A stretch of DNA of 64,000 nucleotides from Candidatus Methanoperedentaceae archaeon. GTDB taxonomy: Archaea > Halobacteriota > Methanosarcinia > Methanosarcinales > Methanoperedenaceae. The DNA lies in assembly GCA_003104905.1 (NCBI GenBank), contig PQAS01000050.1, positions 1-64,000 of the forward strand, written 5' to 3'. The notes under the pieces were generated by a model. It saw only the letters and a program-made list of their open reading frames with translations. It was not told where the DNA came from and made no database searches. Below are positions 1-7,547 of the stretch, in pieces. How positions within the stretch are numbered: position 1 is the stretch's first letter; the number at the start of each line of letters is the position of its first letter. The translations under genes were made by a program, and so were the position numbers.

Positions 1-255
1 TTTAAGATCAAGACCTTTAAGAGCTTCACAGGCAACATCTCTAATACCTTGAAGGATCGAACTTGGGATTTCAGGGTACTTGCTTCTTATACTGTAATAA
101 GTAGCTTTGTGAACAGATACTTTGCTGCAAATATGATGCTCAAATCCGTAAGCAGCGATTTCATTAAAAACCTCGTTGCTCATGGTCATGGTCTGTCTGA
201 GCGTTTCCTTGTCTTTTTCGAGCAAATCCAGTTTCAACTTAATTGTTTTTTCCAT
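1..255 (-). CDS. tnpB: TnpB-family (IS200/IS605 OrfB) protein, N-terminal part only
   Basis: Reading the minus strand from an ATG at 255 gives 85 open codons that run off the window edge. The start (MEKTIKLKLDLLEKDKETL) and the following stretch (FNEIAAYGFEHH, YYSIRSKYPEIPS) look like the N-terminal helical region of TnpB/OrfB, the RNA-guided nuclease of IS200/IS605 and IS1341-type elements. The RuvC and zinc-finger parts would lie outside the window, so whether the gene is intact cannot be judged. It diverges from the lrp gene, with an IS-end relic between them. The family call rests on sequence resemblance only. Confidence 0.7.
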   Translation of the reverse strand, partial: MEKTIKLKLDLLEKDKETLRQTMTMSNEVFNEIAAYGFEHHICSKVSVHKATYYSIRSKYPEIPSSILQGIRDVACEALKGLDLK

Positions 256-284
256 TCAAAATCCATTACGAGAGGACGGTATAT

Positions 285-395
285 ATGATTAATGATAGAG
301 CAGAGAGAAAGTATTATTATGGCGGCGGGGCACGATTCCTCCCTGGATTGAAATCCGGGGTATTCTCTACCCCTGCGCCCCGGAGGACACAATGA
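285..395 (+). mobile_element. IS-tail relic (IscB/TnpB C-terminal tail plus end hairpin) abutting lrp
   Basis: A 36-codon frame (ATG 285, TGA 393-395) ends in a tail with KSGV and STPAP motifs. The same tail (SPDYKSGV..ATPAP) ends the IscB-like frame at 41313-42251. Several differences between the two copies are synonymous: KSGV is AAATCCGGGGTA here and AAGTCGGGGGTT there. The DNA also folds (GGATtgaaATCC, and GGGG/CCCC blocks), as IS605-type ends do. The stop overlaps the lrp ATG as ATGA, and the lrp Shine-Dalgarno sequence CGGAGG at 381-386 lies inside the element. It may be a right end of a lost element or the left end of the neighbouring tnpB element. Confidence 0.55.
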
Positions 396-871
396 AAGAA
401 ATACTTGAGATCCTTGAAAATGACCCTAAGATAAAGCCAAAAGAGATTGCAGCCATGACAGGGCTTACGGAAGCACAGGTAGCCTCAAAGATCAAGCAAA
501 TGGAAAAAAACGGAATAATAAGGAAATACAAGACAGTAATAGATTGGGAAAAAGCCGGGGAAGAATATGTTTATGCCATAATTGAGCTAAAAGTCCTTTT
601 GCGTTCAAGGACAGGGTACGATGCTATCGCAGAGAGGATAGCCAAATTCCCTGAAGTCGTATCAGTCCGCCTTATCTCAGGAGGACATGACCTCTCACTC
701 ACTGTGCGAGGAAAGTCCATGAAAGAAGTAGCATTTTTCGTTGCCGAAAAAATCGCCACCCTTGAACAGGTGCAGGGAACTGTTACTCATTTTGTGTTGA
801 GAACATACAAGCAGGATGGAGATATCCTGTTCGAGAAAGAGCGGACAGAGCGCCTGCCAGTGTCGCCGTAG
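392..871 (+). CDS. Lrp/AsnC family transcriptional regulator
   Basis: The 159-residue protein has an N-terminal winged helix-turn-helix (about residues 1-50, KPKEIAAMTGLTEAQVASKI) followed by an RAM/ACT-like ligand and dimerisation domain (about 60-140, GYDAIAERIAKFPEVVSVRL). This is the usual Lrp/AsnC length and order. A GGAGG sits 5 bases before the ATG. The gene is followed after 7 bases by a class I aminotransferase, so it probably senses an amino acid and controls its partner. The effector cannot be told from the sequence. Confidence 0.9.
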   Translation: MKEILEILENDPKIKPKEIAAMTGLTEAQVASKIKQMEKNGIIRKYKTVIDWEKAGEEYVYAIIELKVLLRSRTGYDAIAERIAKFPEVVSVRLISGGHDLSLTVRGKSMKEVAFFVAEKIATLEQVQGTVTHFVLRTYKQDGDILFEKERTERLPVSP

Positions 872-878
872 TGATCTT

Positions 879-2042
879 ATGCCGGATAAATTCGTAGCAG
901 AAATCGTAAGGAATATCCCTCCCTCAGGTATCAGGAAATTCTTTGACCTGGTGCTTGAGATGGATGGCGTAATATCACTCGGGGTCGGAGAGCCTGACTT
1001 TGTCACACCATGGCACATAAGGGAGTCATGCATATATTCTCTTGAGAAAGGATTCACATCATACACGTCTAATTTCGGTCTTCTTGAATTGAGAGAATTG
1101 ATCTCAAAACATTATATTAAAGATTATAAAGTTGATTATGACCCGCAAAACCAGATACTTGTCACTACAGGAGTGAGTGAAGCCGCAGACCTTGCTTTCA
1201 GGGCTTTAATTGATCCCGGTGATGAGGTCATAGTGCCGGAACCATGTTATGTTTCTTATAAACCAAGTATTTCCCTTGCAGGGGGAGTTCCGGTTCCTGT
1301 CAGGACTGATATGGAGAATGAATTCAGGGTCACTGCCCAACAGATTGAAAAGAGCCTGACAAAGAAAACAAAAGCGCTTGTGCTGAGTTATCCCAATAAT
1401 CCTACTGGAGCTGTTTTGAGGAAGAAAGAGCTTGTTGAGATCGCAGATGTGGTAAATGAGTATGATCTTGCGGTAATCTCCGATGAAGTATATTGCAAAT
1501 TAACATATGGTGGTTCACATACATGTTTCTCGTCAATTCAGGGAATGAAAGAAAAAACCATAATATTGAACGGATTCTCAAAATCCCATGCCATGACTGG
1601 TTTGCGCATAGGGTTTGCAGCCGGAAGTGAAGAATTGATCGGCGCCATGACCAAGATTCACCAGTATGCAATGCTGTGCGCACCCATAACCGCACAAATG
1701 GGCGCTATAGAGGCTCTTAAGAACGGCAACGGTGAAATGGATAAAATGATACGCGAATATGACCGCAGACGCCGTCTGATCGTGGATGGATTAAATAAGC
1801 TGGGTCTTGATTGTTTTGAGCCAAAAGGGGCGTTCTATGCATTTCCCAGTATCAAAAGTACTGGCATGACCTCAGAAAAATTTGCAGGCGGGCTCCTGAA
1901 AGAAGAAAAAGTTGCAGTAGTACCCGGAAACGTATTCGGGGAATGCGGAGAGGGGCATCTTCGGTGTTCATACGCAACATCGCGTGAGCAGCTTGTGGAA
2001 GCATTGGGCCGGATAGAATCCTATCTGGACCACAGCCAATAA
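879..2042 (+). CDS. Class I/II PLP-dependent aminotransferase (AspC-like)
   Basis: A 387-residue fold-type I aminotransferase. Visible motifs are the N-terminal SLGVGEPDF, the cofactor-contact SYPNNPTGAVL, ISDEVY, and the Schiff-base lysine in NGFSKSHAMTGLRIG (about K235). The frame is open upstream to 816, inside lrp, but MPDKFVAEI at 879 begins the conserved region and leaves a normal 7-base gap after the lrp stop. Aspartate or aromatic/branched amino-acid transamination is likely; the substrate is not resolved. It probably forms a two-gene operon with the Lrp regulator. Confidence 0.88.
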   Translation: MPDKFVAEIVRNIPPSGIRKFFDLVLEMDGVISLGVGEPDFVTPWHIRESCIYSLEKGFTSYTSNFGLLELRELISKHYIKDYKVDYDPQNQILVTTGVSEAADLAFRALIDPGDEVIVPEPCYVSYKPSISLAGGVPVPVRTDMENEFRVTAQQIEKSLTKKTKALVLSYPNNPTGAVLRKKELVEIADVVNEYDLAVISDEVYCKLTYGGSHTCFSSIQGMKEKTIILNGFSKSHAMTGLRIGFAAGSEELIGAMTKIHQYAMLCAPITAQMGAIEALKNGNGEMDKMIREYDRRRRLIVDGLNKLGLDCFEPKGAFYAFPSIKSTGMTSEKFAGGLLKEEKVAVVPGNVFGECGEGHLRCSYATSREQLVEALGRIESYLDHSQ

Positions 2043-2077
2043 TTATTGAATATCTCGAATGAGCAATTTCAATGTGT

Positions 2078-3310
2078 CTAATGGTTGTTTGCAGAGTTGT
2101 GTTTCGGCAATAACGCCAGCATCATAACCACAGCAACAAGCGCCGCTGCACTCCCGAATAAGAAGGGTGCACTTACTCCTATCTTATCCCATAGAAATCC
2201 TGCGATAATGCTGGAAGCAAGAGCCAGAAGTCCGGTAGCCGTATAATACAAACCTATTGCCGTCCCTTTTTTTTCCGGCGGCACCATATCCACAACGAAT
2301 GCCTTGCTCACACCTTCTGTCATAGCCATGTAAAAACCATATACTGCAAATAATATCCAGACCTGGTATCCCTGGTTTGCCAGTGCAAAACCCAGATAAA
2401 CAAGGGAAAAAATCAGGAATCCTCCCACCATGACGTTTCTTCGCCCGATCTTATCCGAAAGAGTTCCGGCAGGCATTGACGCGAGGGAATATGTGATATT
2501 GTATGCAACGTAGGTCAATATCACTATTGCAGTGACAGCCATCGGACCAAAGACAGAGGTGATCATTGAGGGGATGCCGCCTGAAATTTCAAAGATGTTC
2601 TTAGCACGCAGTAACAGGAAAACATTGCTTGAATTACCAAGCGCGAAAATTAAAGTGATCAACAGGAATATCTTGAATTCGCGGCTGAAATCCGAGAGTT
2701 TGAATTTCATACCCTCCTTTTTTTCAGCTTTTTTATCGGAAACAAAAAGGAACAAAAGAATGAAACTTATCAAAGCAGGTATGAAGGCAATGAGAAATAT
2801 GAGCTGGTAATTCCCGTCAAGTAAATACCAGAAAAGTAGTGCGAAAAGCGGTCCGATGACAGCTCCCAGGGTGTCAAGCCCCTGGTGGAAACCAAATGCT
2901 TTTCCTCTATATTTCACTTCGGTTGAATCCGCAATGAGTGCATCCCTAGCCGATGAACGCAGACCTTTCCCGAACCTGTCAAAGAACCGGGCGGTGAGAA
3001 CAAAATGCCATGTGGCAGCAAATGCAAGGAGAGGTTTTGCTATAGTTGAAAGACCGTACCCGTAAAGAACATATTTTTTTCGTTCTCCTGATCTATCGGA
3101 CAAATACCCTGAAACAACCTTCAAGATGCTTGCTGTACTTTCAGCAATGCCCTCAATTATCCCAACTATAGACATGGGAGCCGCAAGGACTGTAGTGAGG
3201 AATATGGGTATTAATGGATAAAGCATCTCGCTGCTGATATCTGTAAAAAAACTCACCAGTCCGAGTACGAATACGTTTTTCTTTATACCTTTGATGATAT
3301 CTTTTTCCAT
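2078..3310 (-). CDS. Major facilitator superfamily transporter
   Basis: A 410-residue membrane protein with about 12 hydrophobic segments and two MFS motif-A loops, one per half: GYLSDRSGERKKYVLYGY after helix 2 and GTLSDKIGRRN in the second half. A cytoplasmic KKAEKKEG stretch links the halves. The substrate is unknown. It stands alone, convergent with the aminotransferase gene (35-base gap) and downstream of a toxin-antitoxin remnant on the same strand. Confidence 0.85.
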   Translation of the reverse strand: MEKDIIKGIKKNVFVLGLVSFFTDISSEMLYPLIPIFLTTVLAAPMSIVGIIEGIAESTASILKVVSGYLSDRSGERKKYVLYGYGLSTIAKPLLAFAATWHFVLTARFFDRFGKGLRSSARDALIADSTEVKYRGKAFGFHQGLDTLGAVIGPLFALLFWYLLDGNYQLIFLIAFIPALISFILLFLFVSDKKAEKKEGMKFKLSDFSREFKIFLLITLIFALGNSSNVFLLLRAKNIFEISGGIPSMITSVFGPMAVTAIVILTYVAYNITYSLASMPAGTLSDKIGRRNVMVGGFLIFSLVYLGFALANQGYQVWILFAVYGFYMAMTEGVSKAFVVDMVPPEKKGTAIGLYYTATGLLALASSIIAGFLWDKIGVSAPFLFGSAAALVAVVMMLALLPKHNSANNH

Positions 3311-3431
3311 AGGATTACCTTTTCATATGGTTTTGTCTTGACATTTTTTATCTTTGCGGGGTAGACACATTCCCAAAGGTGGCATCCACCCAGCCTTATA
3401 TTGCATAATTCGTGCTAAAATAAACGTTAAG

Positions 3432-3605
3432 TTAATGCTTCTTTGTTATTAAAACATCTGCCTCAGAAGGTTCAGATGAGATTTTTGAGGAAATAAATGC
3501 CAGAATTACATCTTTATCGCCTTCATATAGCACTAAAGCCGGTCTGAGCTTTGCAGCGGTTAAATCAGTAAACGGGAATGGCACAAGCACTATTTTTCCT
3601 TTCAT
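3432..3605 (-). pseudogene. PemK/MazF-like toxin, C-terminally truncated
   Basis: This 57-codon frame begins MKGKIVLVPFPFTDL and continues RPALVL and VILAFISSKI, the first beta-barrel strands of the PemK/MazF mRNA-interferase fold. Family members are about 105-115 residues, so roughly the C-terminal half is missing. The sequence after the TAA does not continue the fold in any frame I could recognise. The ATG overlaps the stop of the upstream antitoxin-like gene (ATGA). It is probably inactive as a nuclease because the C-terminal part of the fold is lost. Confidence 0.6.
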
Positions 3606-3793
3606 TTATATCTGACCTTTAGATCCGCTATTTTATAGATATCTGGCTCGTTCTTAAAAAAACTAGATAAAGACCTTTCAGAAAGCTTCATTACCGAAAC
3701 GATTTCTTTTTCGGATAAAAGCTCATCAAACTTTTTTGAAATCTCGATTACATACCGCTTTATATCCCTTACTTCAGTTTCTATATTCATCAT
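3602..3793 (-). CDS. Small antitoxin-like protein paired with PemK-like toxin
   Basis: A 63-residue protein with a charged helical N-terminus (EVRDIKRYVIEISKKFDELL) and a short C-terminal segment (MKLSERSLSSFFKNEPDIY) ending in DLKVRYK. It precedes the toxin frame with a 4-base ATGA overlap, the usual antitoxin-first order. No DNA-binding fold is obvious. The antitoxin role is inferred from position and size. Confidence 0.55.
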   Translation of the reverse strand: MMNIETEVRDIKRYVIEISKKFDELLSEKEIVSVMKLSERSLSSFFKNEPDIYKIADLKVRYK

Positions 3794-3937
3794 ATTACTA
3801 TCTCTACGATACGATTATATAAAAATATGATTGAGAAGTCATTCAAAGAGAATATGCCTATGCTATTTTTCGTGCGTTCTTGTCATATTTGCCAAAATAA
3901 TAATTAGCGATAGAAAAACTCATGCATCTCCTATGGA

Positions 3938-4113
3938 TGCCCCCCACATCTGTAGGGAGTCTGTGACTTCGTGCCCTGAATCAATAGAAAGAAAGTATAA
4001 CAAACAGGACACCTGAAGCAGACGCTGACCAGGGGAGGTCTTGCAGTGTCCTCCATGAAGCTGGATTAACACCCTACGCGTTTCCGGGTCATTGAATCCA
4101 ACTGAAGGGATAC
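3938..4113 (+). ncRNA. Structured RNA candidate, possibly orphan HEARO/omega-RNA-like
   Basis: The gene-free stretch 3794-4309 holds a block with several strong nested pairings: AGGACAC (4006-4012) with GTGTCCT (4046-4052); inside it GCAGAC (4018-4023) with GTCTTGC (4038-4044, one bulge); then TGGATT (4062-4067) with AATCCA (4095-4100), enclosing ACCC (4071-4074) and GGGT (4086-4089). Upstream runs of GGG and CCC (3940-3975) can also pair. Size and architecture recall the HEARO/omega RNAs encoded upstream of IscB, but no IscB gene follows. The strand is assumed from that analogy. The rest of 3794-4309 shows only a TATA-like AT-rich part before hicB. Confidence 0.4.
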
Positions 4114-4309
4114 AGAGGCATAACCTTATTGGAAAACCAAAGTGATGCGAATAATCGGCAAGAATAAAATTCGCAATCTCCAAGTAAACAAACTAAATAA
4201 TAAGGTTAGCATATATATTACTGCTAGTAATCAAAGTTAAAATTCTGTTATTCAAAAATTGGTAATGTTATGCAAAATATCTTAATATTTGGAACCCATC
4301 TATCTATAC

Positions 4310-4531
4310 ATGGAAAAATTACATCTCCCCATAATCATCGAAGTCGATGAAGATGGGTATTACATAGTAAGTTGCCCTGTATTCAAAGGTTGCCATTCAT
4401 ACGGCGAAACCATAGACGAGGCTCTGGAAAATATAAAAGAAGTCATAGAGATGTGCCTCGAAGAAACGAAGGTAGAGGAGCTAAATAAGTTCGTAGGTTT
4501 TAGAGAACTGGAAGTTGCTCAGAATGCCTAA
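4310..4531 (+). CDS. hicB: HicB-family antitoxin
   Basis: A 73-residue protein with the HicB partial RNase-H-like fold: PIIIEVDEDGYYIVSCPVFKGCHSYG followed by TIDEALENIKEVIEMCLEE. The frame is open to a TTG at 4289, but ATG 4310 lies about 26 bases after a TTAATATTT TATA-like box, which suits a leaderless transcript. It overlaps hicA by 8 bases (ATGCCTAA). It should bind and block HicA. The short form has no extra DNA-binding domain. Confidence 0.85.
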   Translation: MEKLHLPIIIEVDEDGYYIVSCPVFKGCHSYGETIDEALENIKEVIEMCLEETKVEELNKFVGFRELEVAQNA

Positions 4532-4772
4532 AATTCCTGTATTCAAAGGCAAAGAGCTTATAAAGTTCTTAGAATACATGGGTTTTCAAGTTACCAGGAC
4601 TAAAGGTTCTCATGCAAGGTTGAAATCAGACGATGGAAAGGCGACCAGTGTTCCCGTGCATGGAAATAAGGATATTCCTAAAGGGCTTCTGCGCAAAATA
4701 ATACGGGAAGATTTGGAAATGAGTTTAGAGGAGTTTACCGAACTATATTCCAAATACAGAGGAAATAAATAA
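4524..4772 (+). CDS. hicA: HicA-family mRNA interferase toxin
   Basis: An 82-residue protein with the double-stranded-RNA-binding-like HicA fold: ELIKFLEYMGFQVTRTKGSH with the catalytic-type histidine H30, then VPVHGNKDIPKGLLRKIIRE. The ATG at 4524 lies within the end of hicB, so the two are translationally coupled. Intact family length. A T-rich run (tactttttt) follows the stop and could end the transcript. The 230 bases to 5002 show no gene. Confidence 0.87.
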   Translation: MPKIPVFKGKELIKFLEYMGFQVTRTKGSHARLKSDDGKATSVPVHGNKDIPKGLLRKIIREDLEMSLEEFTELYSKYRGNK

Positions 4773-5002
4773 CTACTTTTTTGATAGGAACCCTGCGCCT
4801 GAATCAGATTACAGGAAACAAGTAAACGGAAAATTCGATAGAATTGGTACACTTACTTTTATCCGCAGCGAACGATAGAACCCTTCATGCACCAACGCGG
4901 AGATGCCACCCGAATATATTGGTATACATTCCCGGCATTCAGTTTAAAATGCAAATTTCAATAGATGGAGCAGGAAAACTAGAATATATAAAAAATATCC
5001 TG

Positions 5003-5677
5003 TTATCCCTGGATATCTTTCCCTTCGATAAACGGCATATTCTTATCTTTGGAATATTTGATGGCATCTTCTTTGGTGAGTGCCTTTCCTGTTCTTTCAT
5101 CAAGCATCTCGCAAACGACCATTGAGGGGGAAATACCTGCTTTTAATGCAAGTTCTATGGACAGTTCTGTCTGCCCGCGCCTCTCCTTCAAAAGACCTGT
5201 CGCAGCTCGAAGCAGGGCGACATGACCGGGAGACCTGAATTCATCCCCGAAATCAATTTTTTCCCCTTTCATGACCTTATCTACTGTTTCGCCCACTTTC
5301 CTGATGGTAAGAGCCCGATCATTATCGGTTATGCCTGTAAATGTTTCCCTGTGGTTAACCCACAATGAGAAAGATGAACGCGAGTCGTATGGTATATCAC
5401 CTTTTTTTTCAACAAGACTGATAAGGGATTTATGACCATTTTTTGAGACGCTTTTTAAGATATCCGACATGAAAGGCAATCCCAGCCTTTGTGCGGCCTG
5501 TGCATATATTGCGACGCATATCAGCCCCCCACCATCCCGTCTCATGAGGGCGATATCGGCTGGTGTTGTGCATATTGCCGGGATCACAAGGTCTGTTTCT
5601 CCTTCCCTGTCTTCTGCATCGAAAAGAAGTATCATTTTACCATTTCTAATTGCATCTATTGCGTTCTTAAGACTCAT
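5003..5677 (-). CDS. ribB: 3,4-dihydroxy-2-butanone 4-phosphate synthase
   Basis: A 224-residue RibB that converts ribulose 5-phosphate to the four-carbon riboflavin precursor and formate. The acidic metal/substrate loop LLFDAEDREGETDLV, the MRRDGGGLICVA segment, TGITDNDRA and the late RSPGHVALLRA motif are all present. The riboflavin kinase gene is directly upstream, overlapping by 4 bases (ATGA), so the pair forms a flavin operon. No fused GTP cyclohydrolase II domain is present, as is usual in archaea. Confidence 0.93.
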   Translation of the reverse strand: MSLKNAIDAIRNGKMILLFDAEDREGETDLVIPAICTTPADIALMRRDGGGLICVAIYAQAAQRLGLPFMSDILKSVSKNGHKSLISLVEKKGDIPYDSRSSFSLWVNHRETFTGITDNDRALTIRKVGETVDKVMKGEKIDFGDEFRSPGHVALLRAATGLLKERRGQTELSIELALKAGISPSMVVCEMLDERTGKALTKEDAIKYSKDKNMPFIEGKDIQG

Positions 5678-6330
5678 TTTATCACTTCCACATTAACATT
5701 ATGACCGTCTTTTAGATCCAGGTAATTCCGGAGATTGACGGGCGCGATTATTTCAATAATATCTTCAGGATAATGGGTTCGCTCAGGAGTTATGACCGCA
5801 CCTTCGATATCAGCAATCCTGACCCTGAAACACGATCCTTTTCCGAAAGTCCTGTTCTGGTCAGTAAAACCTGTGATTTTTATGTTCTGGGTAATTTTTT
5901 TTCGGATTTCAATGCTTTTTGCATCAAGTTTGACATTCAAAGTACCAGGATACGGGTCAAAACCAAGCTTTTCCCTGAACTGACTCCTGTAACCTTCAAG
6001 GGAGATATAATATTGTCCTTCCCCAAGTCCTGTAATTAACTTACCACTAAGGATCTTGATGCTTCCATTTCCCGAAAATATCTCCAGGTAATCGCTTAAT
6101 TCTTTATGCAGCGTATCGATTCCATTCTTTGTTATGGAAATCAACTGCCCATCAGGCAGGAACTGCCTCGAGATGAGTTTATCCTCTTCCAGGGCCTTAA
6201 GCTTTCTAGCTGCTGTTTGCTGGCTTGAATCGATGTGTTCTGCAAATTCTACCGATGATAATTCAAGGGGTTTCTGGTGCGCGCCAAGAAGCGCAAGCTT
6301 TTTCAAAGATTGTATATCCATATAGTCCAC
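5674..6330 (-). CDS. ribK: CTP-dependent riboflavin kinase with N-terminal winged helix (RbkR type)
   Basis: A 218-residue two-domain protein. Residues 1-75 form a winged helix (VEFAEHIDSSQQTAARKLKALEEDKLISR). Residues 85-218 are the archaeal CTP-dependent riboflavin kinase domain (GEGQYYISLEGYRSQF, FDPYPGTLNVKL, RTHYPEDIIEIIAP). Such fusions act as transcription regulators of flavin genes in archaea. The start is GTG 6330 or ATG 6321. An inverted repeat, TTTGAG-N6-CTCAAA, lies at 6336-6353 just upstream, where an autoregulatory site would be expected. Confidence 0.92.
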   Translation of the reverse strand: MDYMDIQSLKKLALLGAHQKPLELSSVEFAEHIDSSQQTAARKLKALEEDKLISRQFLPDGQLISITKNGIDTLHKELSDYLEIFSGNGSIKILSGKLITGLGEGQYYISLEGYRSQFREKLGFDPYPGTLNVKLDAKSIEIRKKITQNIKITGFTDQNRTFGKGSCFRVRIADIEGAVITPERTHYPEDIIEIIAPVNLRNYLDLKDGHNVNVEVIK

Positions 6331-6335
6331 TCATT

Positions 6336-6353
6336 TTTGAGGTGCTACTCAAA
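6336..6353 (-). promoter_or_regulatory. Inverted repeat at ribK start, candidate RbkR operator
   Basis: TTTGAG and CTCAAA are perfect 6-bp arms around a 6-base spacer, a few bases upstream of ribK and about 20-40 bases downstream of a TATA-like TTTTATACC (minus strand, near 6370-6379). Binding here would cover the transcription start. The link to the RibK winged helix is inference. Confidence 0.45.
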
Positions 6354-6430
6354 CATGGATTTGTGGCGGTATAAAACTTGCGTTTATCGAGACGAGAGTT
6401 CTGGCCAGGATTGAAGAAAACGTATTTATT

Positions 6431-6495
6431 GTGCAAATGTTGCGAAATATTTATATACCTTATATGCTAATTATAGTAATGTGCAAATTTTGCAC
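6431..6495 (+). promoter_or_regulatory. Promoter with two related operator half-sites before a 30-codon ORF
   Basis: A TATA box (TTTATATA, 6450-6457) is flanked by two similar sites: GTGCAAATGTTGCGA (6431-6445) and the perfect 15-bp palindrome GTGCAAATTTTGCAC (6481-6495). The palindrome falls at the expected transcription start, about 26 bases after the TATA box, so it would suit a repressor. No TF is assignable. Confidence 0.5.
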
Positions 6496-6525
6496 TAATA
6501 AATCAATGTAAAAAAGGTGAACAAA

Positions 6526-6618
6526 ATGTTATCCAAAATTTTTACCCTATTGAGTTTGTTAATGCCGTTAGCCTTGATAATAAGAACAAGCATCGCAATT
6601 GAATTCTATAAACATTAG
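6526..6618 (+). CDS. Small hydrophobic peptide, 30 residues
   Basis: ATG 6526 to TAG 6616-6618 encodes a peptide starting MLSKIFTLLSLLMPLALII and ending AIEFYKH. It has one likely membrane segment with basic residues at each side. A GGTGA Shine-Dalgarno sequence (6516-6520) is 5-6 bases upstream, and a clear TATA box and palindromic operator precede it. The frame is convergent with pheA, ending 2 bases before its stop. Its function is unknown. Small size makes the coding call tentative, but promoter, RBS and hydrophobic pattern agree. Confidence 0.5.
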   Translation: MLSKIFTLLSLLMPLALIIRTSIAIEFYKH

Positions 6619-6620
6619 AT

Positions 6621-7427
6621 TTATTTTGCAGCAGGATATGAGCCAAGAATTTTAAGCATTCCAACCTTGCCTTTGATTTTTGTAAGTGTCTCTTTAATAA
6701 TCTTATCTTCAATATGTCCTTTGATGTCAATATAGAATACGTAATCTCCCAGGATTTTTTTGGTTGGGCGCGATTCGATCCTGGTTAAATCAATATTTCT
6801 GCCGGCGAATTCGCCAAGTATCTCATATAGGGCTCCTGGCCTGTTTTTCTCAAGATACACTATTATGGAAGTCTTATCATTTCCTGTCGGAGATGGTGTT
6901 GTTTTTCCAATAACAATGAATCGGGTGAAGTTCTCGTTTACATCCTGGATGTTTTCATTCAGGATATCCAGTCCGTACATCTTCGCGGATTCCGCAGATG
7001 CTATCGCAGCTATTTCTTTTGATTCGGATGCGAGTTTTGCTGAAAGTGAAGTGCTTGGAGAAGATCTTATTTCTATCTCCTTGAAATGGTTCTTTATATA
7101 TTTCCGGCACTGGGATAATCCCTGGGGATGTGACATTATGACCTTTATGTCCTCAGGTTTTCCCCTGGATAGAAGACAGTGTCTTATCTGGACAATTACT
7201 TCACCTGTGATCTTTAACTGGTGTTCCAGGAGGAGGTCAAGTGTAAGCGTAATTGAACCTTCAAGTGAATTTTCAATAGGTACGATACTGCATTCGACTT
7301 CTTTTCGCAATAGAGCATCAACAGTATCAAATATATCATCGTAAAATCTCAGATCAGCTTTATGGTTCCATTGAAGGGCGGCTTTTTCCGAGTAAGAGCC
7401 TTTGGGCCCCAGTGTTCCTATCATCAT
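6621..7427 (-). CDS. pheA: Prephenate dehydratase
   Basis: A 268-residue monofunctional prephenate dehydratase: prephenate to phenylpyruvate in phenylalanine synthesis. The catalytic domain (1-180) shows GTLGPKGSYSE, the VPIENSLEGSI segment, the HPQGLSQC motif and the NFTRFIVIG threonine-arginine-phenylalanine motif. The ACT domain (about 190-265) has GALYEILGEFAGRNIDLTRIESRP, the phenylalanine-feedback signature. No chorismate mutase domain is fused. Either of the two first methionines could start it. Confidence 0.94.
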   Translation of the reverse strand: MMIGTLGPKGSYSEKAALQWNHKADLRFYDDIFDTVDALLRKEVECSIVPIENSLEGSITLTLDLLLEHQLKITGEVIVQIRHCLLSRGKPEDIKVIMSHPQGLSQCRKYIKNHFKEIEIRSSPSTSLSAKLASESKEIAAIASAESAKMYGLDILNENIQDVNENFTRFIVIGKTTPSPTGNDKTSIIVYLEKNRPGALYEILGEFAGRNIDLTRIESRPTKKILGDYVFYIDIKGHIEDKIIKETLTKIKGKVGMLKILGSYPAAK

Positions 7428-7547
7428 CTGATCCTTATATCAGCGGTTAAAAGAAATAGTTTGTTGCTCTTGTACACATTTTCCATATTTTTAGTATTTT
7501 TAGCAAACTTTTAAAAACAATCCATCTTATTATAAGTGGAGATTAAT

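Noticed and set aside
6760-7344. A 194-codon plus-strand frame
   Set aside because: It is a shadow of pheA, which carries the full prephenate dehydratase and ACT motifs.
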